NCBI GenBank assembly: GCA_963920575.1
Contig: OY986964.1
Span: 30,346,972-30,410,971 of the forward strand
Direction of reading: 5' to 3'
DNA length: 64,000 nucleotides
Origin: Narthecium ossifragum
Lineage: Eukaryota > Streptophyta > Magnoliopsida > Dioscoreales > Nartheciaceae
Shown: positions 1 to 10,230 of the stretch, in pieces
Position numbering within the stretch: the first letter of the stretch is position 1
Layout: the number at the start of each line of letters is the position of its first letter
Translations under genes and position numbers: made by a program
The notes under the pieces: generated by a model
Seen by the model: only the letters and a program-made list of their open reading frames with translations
Told to the model about the DNA's origin: nothing
Database searches by the model: none

Positions 1-49
1 ATCTGGGTCTGCCAGATTATCTAGGTTGGGTTGTCATTGAGGAGTATAG

Positions 50-712
50 TCATTTCATGGGTTTCAGGCCCATTCCCCTTGATGAAACATCTACTGGATC
101 TCTTGTTAGGCCTTTGGTTAGTGGATCTGCTATATTTTCCTTCGATCTCACGAAATCGATGGATATCACACCAATAGATAACAACTTCCTCACTGAATTG
201 TGTCGTCGCCGTATATGTCGAGATTTTCCATTATATATGTGCCTTTGTGCTCTCCCTATTACTAACTGACTATCACAGTGAATACTGATAGGAGGCATAG
301 GTTTAAGCCACATAGGAATATCTTCTAGGAAGTTACGTAGCTATTTCGCTTCTTCCCTAGCTAGGTCTAATGGTATGAACTCAGCTTCCATAGTAGACCT
401 TGCTATACAAGTCTGCTTGGATGATTTCCAAGACACAGCTGCACCTCCAATTACAAAGACAAATCCACTTGTGGATTTTGTGTCATTGGAGTCCGATATC
501 CAATTTGCATATGTATAACCTTCAACTACTGTTGGATATCTCGTATAATGCAATCCTAAATTTACCGTGTACCTTAGATATCTAAGGACTCTGATAATTG
601 CCTTCCAGTGATCTGTACTCGGATTGCTTATGTATCTACTCAGCCTGTTTACTGAGTTAGCAATATCCGGTCTAGCGCAGTTCATGATATACATCAGACT
701 GCCTATGATCAT
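50..712 (-). pseudogene. Copia A RNase H domain
   Basis: C-terminal part of the copia polyprotein. The frame at 712-341 carries the conserved block before and within RNase H ([14 protein letters not shown], then [18 protein letters not shown] and STMEAEF). The frame at 313-50 carries the end of the domain, with HIRRRHNSVR and ENIADPLTKGL. The two frames do not join without a shift, so the domain is broken. RNase H removes the RNA template during reverse transcription in the virus-like particle. The family assignment is secure because the residues match the standard copia C-terminus. Confidence 0.85.
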
Positions 713-724
713 GTAATATTCTAT

Positions 725-1849
725 TTATTGTACACCTTCACCGTGGTGTTTCTTTAGATGCGAGTTGACATCTAGCGGTGTCATGGCTACAACATCACTC
801 CCTTTGTCAAATTTATCAAGAATTTTCTTAGTATAATGACTATGGGATAACCTATACCCATTCGAAGTCTTGGTAATTTTCATACCAAGTATTACATCAG
901 CAACACCCATATCCTTCATATCGAAGTTTCGTGACAACATGCTCTTAGTAGCTTTTATGATATTATTATTACTACCAATGATGATCATATCATCTACATA
1001 AAGGTATATGATTATACATTCCTTTTCATCACCTTTTATGTAAACGCATTTGTCACACTTATTTATACGAAAGCCGTTTGTCAACATCACTTGATCAAAC
1101 ATTTCATGCCACTGTTTAGGTGTTTGTTTAAGCCCATACAAAGACTTAACAAGTCAGCAAACTTTCCTTTCTTTCCTAGGAACCACAAACCCCTCGGGCT
1201 GTTTCATGTAGATTTCTTCTTCCAGATCACCGTTTAGGAAAGCCGTCTTTACATCCATTTGATATATATCTAGATTGTTTAAAGCCGCAAGGGCGATAAT
1301 TAATCTGATCGATGTTTTCCTAATGACTGGAGAATAGGTGTCAAAATAGTCCACCCCTTTAGTTTGTTTGAAACCCTTGACAACAAGCCTTGCCTTATAT
1401 TTGTCAACCGTTCCATCTGCTTTCATTTTCTTTCTAAAAACCCACTTGTAACCCAAAGGTTTACAACCTGGTGGTAAATCCACCTGTTTCCATGTGTGGT
1501 TATGCATTATGGAATCAATTTCACTTTTCACTGCTTCCTTCCATAAAGGAGTATCTGGAGCTGACATTGCTTCCTTGAATGTCTGAGGGTCATTTTCTAA
1601 CAAATATGTTAGAAAATCTGGGCCGAAGGAAGTTTCTTTCCTAACCCTCTTACTCCGTTTAGGTTCTTCATCATCTTCATGAACTGAGGACCCTTGGATT
1701 CCTTCTTCCCCAGTGTTCTCATAAGCTCTCTCACTAACCTCTGCTGCAGGAAAAGACTTGTAAGGAAACATGTTTTCGAAGAACGAGGCATCCCTAGCCT
1801 CTAAGACAGTGTTCACATGCACCTCAGGATTATCTGATTTATTAACCAA
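725..1849 (-). pseudogene. Copia A reverse transcriptase
   Basis: Two ORFs cover the RVT_2 domain. The frame at 1849-1154 has the acidic linker, then WKEAVKSEIDSI, the GCKPLGYKWVFRKK block, DKYKARLVVKGF and YQMDVKTAFLNGDLEEEIYM. The frame at 1141-725 continues with YGLKQTPKQWHEMFD and the catalytic YVDD box followed by MIIIGS. The catalytic aspartates are present, but a break between the two frames near 1145-1153 (the expected LRKSLYGLKQ segment) stops a continuous protein. This is a fairly well preserved but inactive polymerase, of the Tnt1-like type commonly annotated from plants. Confidence 0.9.
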
Positions 1850-1855
1850 AAATTG

Positions 1856-2610
1856 TTAAACACTACTATCCTGTGCATATTCAATGAACACACAATCTAT
1901 CGTCTTTGGTCCTATTCGAGTTCGTTTAGGAATTGGAATTGGTACCTTTGCTAGACATCCCCAAGCCCTGAAGGAATTATAATTAGGCGCATGACCTTTC
2001 CATAGTTCATAAGGCGTCTTATATGCCCTTTTGTGCGGTAGTCTGTTCAGCAAATGATTTGCCGTAAGTATCGCTTTCCCTCACATGTTATAGGGTAAGC
2101 TTGAACTTATAAGTATGACATTCATCATTTCCTTTAGCGTCCTATTCTTCTGTTCCGCTATTCCATTTTTTCTGGAGAATAGGGTGTTGTGGTATGATGA
2201 ATAATGCCATTTTCGGCACATATTTGAGCAAAAGGTGACTCATACTCACCTCCCCTATCACTCCTCAGCATTTTGATCTTTTTACCGAGTTAATTCTCCA
2301 CTTCATTCTTATAATGAGTGAACATCTTTACTGCTTCATCTTTACTTCTCATTAAGTAGACGTAGCAGTACCTTGTACAGTCATTGATGAAGGTAACAAA
2401 ATACCTCTTACCACCTCTGGACTGTATAATTTTATGATCACAAACATCTGTATGTACTAAACCTAAAGGTTCAGTGCTTCGTTCAACTGATTGAAACAAA
2501 GTCTTGGCTAATTTGGCTTTTACACAAACCTCGCATTTGTGTTCGTTATCAATTGTGAATTTAGAAAGAAGATTTAAGGATATTAATCTTTTCATTGAAT
2601 TTTTATTCAC
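1856..2610 (-). pseudogene. Copia A integrase
   Basis: The frame at 2610-2290 has the end of the zinc-binding region ([13 protein letters not shown]) and the start of the catalytic core ([35 protein letters not shown]). The frame at 2053-1856 has the C-terminal side of the core (LNRLPHKRAYKTPYELWKGHAPN, then the GCLA and GCVFIEY-type block). The stretch between them, 2060-2290, is in other frames and includes degraded text around the expected catalytic glutamate. Integrase inserts the retrotransposon cDNA. The copy is clearly defective, with at least two frame breaks. Confidence 0.85.
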
Positions 2611-2628
2611 ATGTCCTAATCTCCCATG

Positions 2629-3373
2629 TCATAAATTAAATGACTCAATCACATAGGTAAGCTTCTCTTTATTAGCCTCTTGGCCAACATTGAGTACAGT
2701 AGATACACTAGTCTTTAAGGCTTCACTAGTCTTGACCTTTGGGATTATAGTCATTACATTCATTTTGAACAACCCTTCAGTCATGTAGCCCTTGCCAATG
2801 TACATGCCATTCTTTGCTATGATGACCTTATTAGATTCGAAGACCAACCTGAAGCCCTTCTTTCTCATCACAGAACCTGAGATCAGATTCTTGCGTATTT
2901 CTGGTACATAAAGGACTTCCGTCAGAGTCAGCTCCTTCCCGGACGTCATCTTTAGCTTCACAGTCCCTTTACCTTTCACCTTGGAGGTTGCAAAGTTTCC
3001 CATGTAGCAGCGTTCTCCTTCCGCTGCCTAGTAGGTGTCAAACATCATTCTATTAGAGCAGATGTGGTGGGTAGTGCCAGTTTCCTTTGGGTTGCTCCCG
3101 ATCAGGTTCACCTCTGAGATAACTGCAATAAGATGCAAGTCATCCATCTCTGGACTGAGACCTTCAGCTACATTGGCTTTTGTCCTCTTCCTCTTGGGAG
3201 CTGGCTTCTTCTTCCCTTGAGTACTTGGGGCGGTTGCGGCAATCCTTGACCCTATGTCCTGCCTTCCCGCAGACAAAGCACTCGCATTTGAACTTCTGAG
3301 ACCCGCTGCCTCCCTTAGTGCCCTCATCGAAGCGCTTGCGCTTCTTGTCTTTCAAACCGCTGGCATTCTCCAC
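2629..3373 (-). pseudogene. Copia A zinc knuckle, protease and pre-integrase region
   Basis: The frame at 3373-3164 holds a complete CX2CX4HX4C zinc knuckle (CFVCGKAGHRVKDC, near 3239-3280), the nucleic-acid-binding end of gag. The overlapping frame at 3327-3028 ends with ETGTTHHICSNRMMFDTY. This is the place of the copia protease motif, normally DTGA/T, so the catalytic aspartate position reads as glutamate. The frame at 3003-2629 continues with the usual protease-to-integrase linker (EVLYVPEIRKNLISGSVM). Frame changes between the three blocks show decay. Confidence 0.8.
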
Positions 3374-3734
3374 TAAGTTGGACTTAGAGTAAATGTCTAG
3401 ACCACTGGTCTTATCGGTCTTGCGGTTATCCTGCTTGATTTTCAGCCTCCGAACGAAATCTTCAAGACTTATCTTCTTTCATTTGTGCTTTAAGTAGTTC
3501 TTGAAGTCCTTCCAAGAAGGTGGCATTTTCTCTATCATTGCCGTCACTTAGACATGTTCATTCAGAATCATACCTTCAGCATTCATATCATGGTAGATGA
3601 GCTGAAGTTCCTCAACTTGTTCGACAACGCTTCTATCGTCTACCATTTACCATCTTGTACTCGAGGAATCGATTGACAACAAATTTCTGCGTCATCCACC
3701 TTGTACTTATTGTCCAAGGCTTCCCAAAGTTCTT

Positions 3735-5480
3735 TTACGGTTCTTTTGGGAAAGTACACATGTAGAGCTTGTCGTCCAAGCCGTTCAGAATATAGTTCCG
3801 GCATAGGAAGTCAGAATGACCCCAAGCCTGAATTGCAGCCACAGTATGAGCGTTCTTCTGTTCTTCAGTTAGAACATGGTCATCCTCAGTGAGATACCTG
3901 ACCAGTTTAAGGGTGGTCAAGTAGAACAACATTTTCTGCTGCCACTGCTTGAAATTTAGCCACTTAAACTTCTCAGGTCTCTCTAGGTGACCGATCAACA
4001 TGCTAGGCATTTTCACTACAGGTGGATTGCCTATCAGCACTTGATCGCTTACAAACGTCGTCGTTAAAACGTTGTAAACTCAATCAAATATTAAATTTAT
4101 ATTCTTATTCAATCACAAAACTACTAGGTAGAAATAGCGCTGAAGTCCAGAGTCGATCCACAGGGAAAACGTTGGAAACTGGAATCAATTCTCGAAACCC
4201 TAAAACTAATCAAAGGAATCAAAGATAGAATAGAATTATCTAACCTAATAAATAAAAGAGATAAAAGGTTGATCAATTTAAATCAATGGAGTAGTTACTT
4301 AGGAATTACTCAATCCGCCCTAGTTTCATTATTAATCTTCTCTAGTTATCATCTTGTTCCCTTCTCTCAACATTATGGATCATATGGCTACAAGCTCACA
4401 TAAATCCCTAAAATAAAGTTAATATTCCCAACGGCATAACCTATCTTTGATTGACATAGATTGTCTTTGGTCCTACGATTATCTTAAATTATACTACTCC
4501 TAATGACCTTGGCACAACCTATCTTCGCGTAACATAGCTTATCTCAAAGGCAAACCAATAACTTCATGAAAACCATCTCATAAATCTCTATAATCAATCA
4601 CAGAAATCATGTAGGACTGAAAATACGTCAAGGGAACTCTGTTCCTTCAACTCTATTAACAATAAAACCATATTCATGAGATCATGCATCGAGAAGTTCA
4701 CAAGAATCCAACTAAAGAAAAACCAAAACTACACTAGGGTTTCATGAATAATTCTCAGTACAAGAATTAGCAACTCATCTTTTGGATGAAAGCCATCGGG
4801 TTGGAGTAGGAAGCTGTCACCATCCACATCCTCTCCGTCTTCTTCTTCCTCCTCCAAACTTGGACTTAAGAGTCTTATCTAGACTTAAACTTTGACTTTC
4901 CTCTTTACATATTTAAACTCCTATTCAGAATTCCGACTTTAACTCAATTCTGGCGCTAATTGGCTTGGAATCTGAGAATGTCTTAAACAGGAAAGTTTTA
5001 GATCTTCAAGTCTTCTGTCATATCCCGAAGATTTTATAATATTTAGACTTATGAGGAATAATTGACGAATATTCTTCTGAACATCGACGGACCAGTTTCC
5101 CAGCAGCTATGTATCTTGATTTTCTTCAAAACTGGAATCAATCCATTAGGAATCTCACAAAGCGTCCAACATGAAAGTTGTTTGTCTCTGAGTCTTCTAC
5201 CAAGTCTCAAAGTTTCAGAATATTTGAACATTTGTAAAAAAATTGGCGAATATATTACTGACGATCGACGAAGCAGTTTATTTAGTCATTTTAGCCGAAT
5301 TTCTTGCATTTCTTCTCAAAACATGATTAAACCTGAAATCAACTAACAAGCTATAAAATTCAACTACTCTAGGTATAACAAAGCTAAGTTAAGGGGTTAA
5401 ATCATGAACATTTAGTGACTTATCAGCACTTCCTCCGAATGAGGAGGGATCACAGGTTCAACACCTGATCCTGAAGCCAT
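3735..5480 (-). pseudogene. Copia A gag (UBN2-type), split by a solo LTR
   Basis: The frame at 4040-3735 has the copia gag head: LERPEKFKWLNFKQWQQKMLFYLTTLKLVRYL, then LTEEQ and WGHSDFLCRNYILNGL. The 5' end continues on the far side of the inserted solo LTR (4042-5425). After removing that insertion and one copy of the TSD, the frame runs upstream to an ATG at 5480 (MASGSG). Gag forms the particle that packages element RNA. Between 3735 and 3373 the remainder is in several frames and no long ORF survives. Confidence 0.75.
4042..5425 (-). mobile_element. Solo LTR, TGAT family, inserted in copia A gag
   Basis: The unit starts TGATCGCTTAC and ends GTGACTTATCA (TG...CA termini). The exact 5-bp duplication gcact flanks it at 4037-4041 and 5426-5430. 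It has no coding content. Near the left end (about 4150) it carries GAGTCGATCCACAGGGAA, a motif shared with the units at 30545 and 38083, which places it in the same superfamily and in the same orientation. Sense is probably minus, because plus-oriented relatives (25819-27552) have this segment near their 3' end. The size of 1384 bp with no internal region and a perfect TSD fits a solo LTR. Confidence 0.8.
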
Positions 5481-6639
5481 ATGCAAAGCAAGCCAACGAC
5501 AAAGTGGTATAGTTCTTGTGTTTTAGAGTTCTTATAGGAAGTAGAACTTCCTCTCAAAAAGGAAAGAAAATCGGAAGAGGAACCGTAGGAGAAGTGGATC
5601 TCGAAAATACGGTAAAACCAGATATTAAAGCTTAAGAATGATGGAAATAAGAACTATAATTCTTGCTTTTACTAGGGTAGTAAGGAATCCTTTATATCGA
5701 TTAAATAAATCAAAAAACAAACGTATCGTTAAATAGGTAGAAGAAAATAGAAGGAGCTAGACGCCGCGGAAGATGGAAAAGAACTGGATCGAGGCCAGTG
5801 TGCCACACTGTGTCTTTAAGCTTTATTTGCCCACCACCCCTTGCTTCTGGTTCTTCAGGCAAAAAACTCGCAAGGTACAACGATCCACCGCGATTGGAGA
5901 GAAGCCGGCCGTCTGATTGCCCTTCGAGCTCCAAGATGATACAGTACTCTTAATCAGGACCCTCTATTGTGCAAGTGGTATGGTGAGAGGTGAATGCATG
6001 AACAAGCTCCAAGAATGGCTGGTATGGGGTCCTATTTATAGGCTAGCTAGGCTAGATGATCAGTCATTTAGTGGGGAGGTGAAGAGACTCGCCACGTCAT
6101 CAGTAACCGCCCAGTCATGGGCTGCCACTCTGCCTAATCACTAATAACTGCTACTTAGTGGGGAGCTGAACAGGCACCACGTCACCAGTAACAGTCACCC
6201 ATGAGAACATGGGCTGCCACCTCATCCATAACTGCCCAGTCATAAGCATCATGGGGAGACCAAGAGTCATAACTGACTCAACCCACTTCTGGTGAATTAA
6301 TGGCTCACTTAGGGGGTGTTTGGTTGCCTGCATCAATAGATGCATGCATCAGTTGATGCAGCGTCATGGTTCAAACATGTGTTTGGTTGACCTGATGCTG
6401 CATTTGGTGATGCAAAAAAGTGACTTCATGCTGCATCAGGAGATGCAGCCAAATGGCTGCATCTCCTGATGCAGCATCAGGTGATGCAGCACCGTGAGGC
6501 ACGTGCCCTAAGTGTAAATTTCTGGGCTTTCATGTAAATCGGAGGACTTTTCACGTAATTTCTTGTTTCGCGGGGTGTTTTCTGCAAAATACCCCCCCTT
6601 TCTAGAGAAATCCAAGGTTCTCCTTCCTTTTTTTCTTTG

Positions 6640-7620
6640 GATGCCAACCCGAAAGAGAGAGGGAGTGAGATCGGGAGAGAGAGAGATCGAGAGAGAGGTC
6701 TGGAGAAGGAGACGGAGATCGCCGGCGCCGGAGTTAGAGAAGGCGAGATCGGCAGCGAGGGAGAGAGATCGTGAGAGAGGGAGCTGGAGAGGGAGGAAGA
6801 GGAGCAGAGAGGGTGAGATCGAGCAGTAGGCGAGATCCAGTGAAGTTTTCCGTCGAATTTCTTCCCGTTCTCGTCGGAGGTGAGCTTCTATCTTCCCCCT
6901 CCTTCGATTCCAAGTTTTTGGTGAGTCTTTGGTGGGTTTTCCGACGGGTTTGGGGTCTTTTGTGGGTTTCTCCGGCGATGGGTCGCCAGAGACGACGTCG
7001 GAGTTGACGCCACTCCTCTTCCCGGTGACTGCGGCGTCAGGAAAGGGTGGAGGTTAACCTCGACGCCGTCCTCTCTGTCCCTGGGGTTTTTCCCAAGTCG
7101 GAAAGCTCTGTTTTCCTCCCTCCCGGCCATGGATTCCGGTGAGGATTCCGGCCGGCCTTTTTCTAGTCGTGGCCGCTGACCTCCTTGGGAACCTTGCTAG
7201 GGACAGCGAGCGGCTTCCCTTCTTCTCCCCTGGTATTTCTCCTCGGTGCTTGAGCACCTTGTTTGGAGATCCGACGGAGCTCCGGCGTGAGCTCCGGTGA
7301 TCTTCTTGGGGAGGAAGGCGACGCTGTGCGCGTCGTCTTCCTGGTGCACTGGTCAGTGCCTGGTGCACTGGTCAGTGCCCTGTTAGCTGTTTGCTAACGT
7401 GCCACCAAAGCCTCCTGATTCCTGTTTTCGCTGGTTTTCGCGCCGTTTCGATCGGCTTTTCGAGATCGGCCTAATTCTAGTAATTTTAATCGCGGTTGGA
7501 GCCCTACCTGACCGCTTTCCTTATCGTGTTTTAGGCGGTCGTTTGGGCGGTGGTAAGAAGTCGGAGCAGGACGTGGACCCCCGGACGTAGGGAGCGCATT
7601 GATTGTTCTCTTGAGGTAGG
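6640..7620. other. Non-coding interior of the Harbinger-like element
   Basis: GA-rich low-complexity sequence (6650-6835) followed by moderately GC-rich sequence. The open frames here are short, arginine- or proline-rich and unlike any family I know. It resembles the leader of a transcribed unit or the 5' portion of a long LTR, but neither can be shown. Confidence 0.3.
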
Positions 7621-8936
7621 AGTTACCTCCTAGGATTTGTTGTGCTTTGTTTGCTATATAAATGTATTGATGCCATGATATATGTATGTATGTATTTTAT
7701 TAATCTTGTGTGTATATGTGATGCTATGTTATGCCATGATAGTGTATTTGTTGTGCTTGAGCTTGTTGGGCTAGTTGAGCCCATTACAAGCTTATTTATG
7801 ACATGTTATGTTATGTATATGATGATTTCCTGTATGTATGTGTAATGAGATTGATTGACTATTTTATTGATTGATCGATTATTTATGTGATTTGTGCATA
7901 CATGCTAGGAATGTCAGGTCTGTCATAGGACAGGGATTATGGTTGGGTCTAGTCATGTCCTGTAGCTAGACTAGTCAGAGTCTAGGGACTAATTGATGAC
8001 TTGATCTGAGGACTTTGACCTGATTAAAGATATGATTTGAGGATTTGATCTGATTGAGGATATGATTTGAGGATTTGATCTGATTGAGGATATGACTTGA
8101 GGATTTGATATGATTTGAGGTTTTGTCTTGAGGATGTGTTGTACCTACGCTAGTGTACTGAGGCATGTATAGAGTCTATAGGGGTCTGGGCGAGCGTTGA
8201 CGGCCGGACACGGCGGCTGTGCGCGTAAGACTTACCCAGATTAGCCAGACCATACTAGGATCAGTAAACTAGTATAGGATGTTGTACCTATACTAGTATA
8301 CTGGGACCGGGTATAGAGTCTATAGGGGTATGGGGCTAGCGTTGGCGGCCGGACGCGGTGCTGTGCATGTAAGACTTACCCATACTAGCCAGACCATACT
8401 TGGGCAGTATATTAGGATAGGTGGGTGTACACCAGTGTCCTAGAGTGTGTCAGGTGACTCCTACTGGGCTTTTTAGCTCATTGTTTGGGTTTTCGGTTTT
8501 TGGTGCAGGTAGGCCCGAGACCACTGCATCCTATGGAGATCATGTACTGTGCAGAAGAGTTATTTTGTATTTTGTTTATCTCTTATATATGATATGCATG
8601 TATATGTTGGATATGAAACAAAATTGTATATTGAGGATTTGGCTGAATTATCATGTATTTTGGTGGTTATGTACTCAGTTACATGAAATCTGATAAATTG
8701 AATGCAGGTACATGTATATTATTTGAATTGATGTGGGCGTATGTGCCCCTAGATGTGGTGAATGATTGTAAAGAGAGAAAGATTGTGATTAAATGCTTAG
8801 GATGTGTATATAAATTATGCTTTATTAGTAATTTACAGGTTTTAATAGTGATCTCACGTGACCGTGCTCAAGGGTCATGCCGAAATGTTTTAGAAATTTT
8901 GGGATAAATTGTATTAAATTGGGGCGGGGCGTGACA
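7620..8936 (+). repeat. 3' part of an LTR ending GGGGCGTGACA
   Basis: The segment ends at 8936 with GGGGCGGGGCGTGACA, the terminal signature of the LTRs ending at 36801 and 63899. Like those it has a TTTTTGGTGCAGGTAGG-type block about 450 bp before the end. The left boundary and TSD were not determined. It contains two internal tandem repeats: about 30-bp units of GAGGATATGATTTGAGGATT type (8000-8120) and a duplication of about 145 bp (about 8137-8282 and 8283-8420). Confidence 0.45.
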
Positions 8937-9185
8937 CTCTCCATCCTTCTTTCCCTCTCCTCCCCGATCCTTCTTTCCTTCTCCTCCTTTCCCTCTCATT
9001 TCCCTGTCCTCCCCGATCATCCTTTCCCCTCTCCTCCCCGAGGAAGCTGAGCCCAGCCGACACCCCTCCGCCTCCTCTGCTGCCACCTCCCTCCTCCTCC
9101 TCCTCCTCTCCATCTCTGCTAGGCTCTCCCTCATCCATCTCCACCGATCCCCTGTTGTGGATGATCCCTCATTCGTCCACCCGTC

Positions 9186-9895
9186 GCTCGGAACTCCCCT
9201 ACTCTGGCCGCTGTCATTTGGAACTCCCCTACTTTGGCCGCCGCCGTTCGAAACTCCCCTACTTTGGCCGCCGCCGCTCGGAACTCCCCTACTTTGGTCG
9301 CCGCCGCTCGGATCTCCCCTCTTATAGTCGCCGCAGCTCGGAACTCCCCTACTATGGCCGTCGCCGATTAGATCTCCCCACCTCTGTACCCCCGTCGGCT
9401 CTCCTCTCGAGTCGTGATCTCCACTGGCACACCGTCCTCCACGCCGGCGTCCCCAGTCCGTTCGTAGCTCTTCCCCTGGCCACCGCCGTTCGGATCTCCC
9501 CCCTCTAGCGCCGATCGGATCTCCCCACCTCTGTCCCCCCGTCGGCTCTCCTCTCGAGTGGTGATCTCCACTTGCCCACCGTCCTCCACGCCGGCGTCCC
9601 CAGTCCGTTCGTAGCTCTTCCCCTGGCCGCCGCCGTTCGGATCTCCCCCCCTCTAGCGCCGATCGGATCTCCCCACCTATGTCCCCCCGTCGGCTCTCCT
9701 CTCGAGTGGTGATCTCCACTGGCCCACTGTCCTCCACGCCAGCGTCCCCAGTCCGTTCGTAGCTCTTCCCCTGCGCCCCTGTTCATGGATCTCCGGCGAG
9801 TTTGGCGCCCATGTTCGTGGATCTCTGGCGAGTTTGGTTCCCCTGTTCATGGATCTCCGGCGAGTTTGGCGCCCTATTCGTGGATCTCCGGCGTG
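9186..9895. repeat. GC-rich tandem arrays with three unit sizes
   Basis: Three arrays sit side by side. First come about six units of roughly 30 bp with core CGGAACTCCCCTACTTTGG (9186-9365). Next are nearly three units of 147-148 bp starting GATCTCCCCACCT at 9371, 9518 and 9666. Last are about four units near 32-36 bp with core GGATCTCCGGCGAGTTTGG (9780-9895). The arrays generate a 289-residue minus-strand ORF of repeats rich in Arg, Gly and Ser, which I regard as a by-product of the repetition. Confidence 0.75.
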
Positions 9896-10230
9896 TGCTA
9901 AAGTGAGGAGATCGCTCGAGTTATTCCCCGGCTTTGAAATCCAAAGCTCCGACGAGTTCGACCGGTGCCGTAGAGGAGCATGACGTTATCGCCTTTTGTA
10001 TCAACTGATGCAATACATATCAACCAAACAGAAAACCAACTAATTCTGCATCAGTTGATACAAGCAATCAAACAAATAGCTGATGATAATACTGCATCAA
10101 CTTATGCAGCATCAATTGATGCACTGCATCAACTGATGCAAGCAACCAAACGCCCCCTTAATGTGGCTCAGCCCAATCGTGATTGTTCAGGAAGATGAAC
10201 AGTCGCTTGCCACATAGGAAAAAATGCACG

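Larger units (their letters stand above)
6312..10157. mobile_element. PIF/Harbinger-like DNA transposon, non-autonomous
   Basis: Terminal inverted repeats begin GGGGGTGTTTGGTTGC on the left, and the right end is the complement of GGGGGCGTTTGGTTGC. A TTA duplication flanks the element at 6309-6311 and 10158-10160. Both subterminal regions are packed with TGATGCA/TGCATCA repeats (6330-6490 and 10005-10140), likely transposase-binding or hairpin-forming sequence. A 3-bp TWA target and G-rich TIR are typical of PIF/Harbinger. No transposase or Myb-like ORF was found. The 3.8 kb interior holds purine-rich leader-like sequence, an LTR tail ending at 8936 and GC-rich tandem arrays, so it looks like a cargo-carrying derivative. 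Confidence 0.75.

Noticed and set aside
6563..7007. Arg/Glu-rich ORFs in GA-rich DNA
   Set aside because: GA-repeat translation, open in more than one frame, with no domain.
7076..8936. Complete solo LTR with TSD ctctc
   Set aside because: CTCTC before TGTCCCTGGG and after GCGTGACA could be a TSD, but the region is pyrimidine-rich and the proposed start does not resemble related LTRs (TGTGAGGACC).
8868..9737. 289-codon minus-strand ORF rich in Arg, Gly and Ser
   Set aside because: It is a translation of the GC-rich tandem arrays; open frames exist in several phases and no domain is visible.
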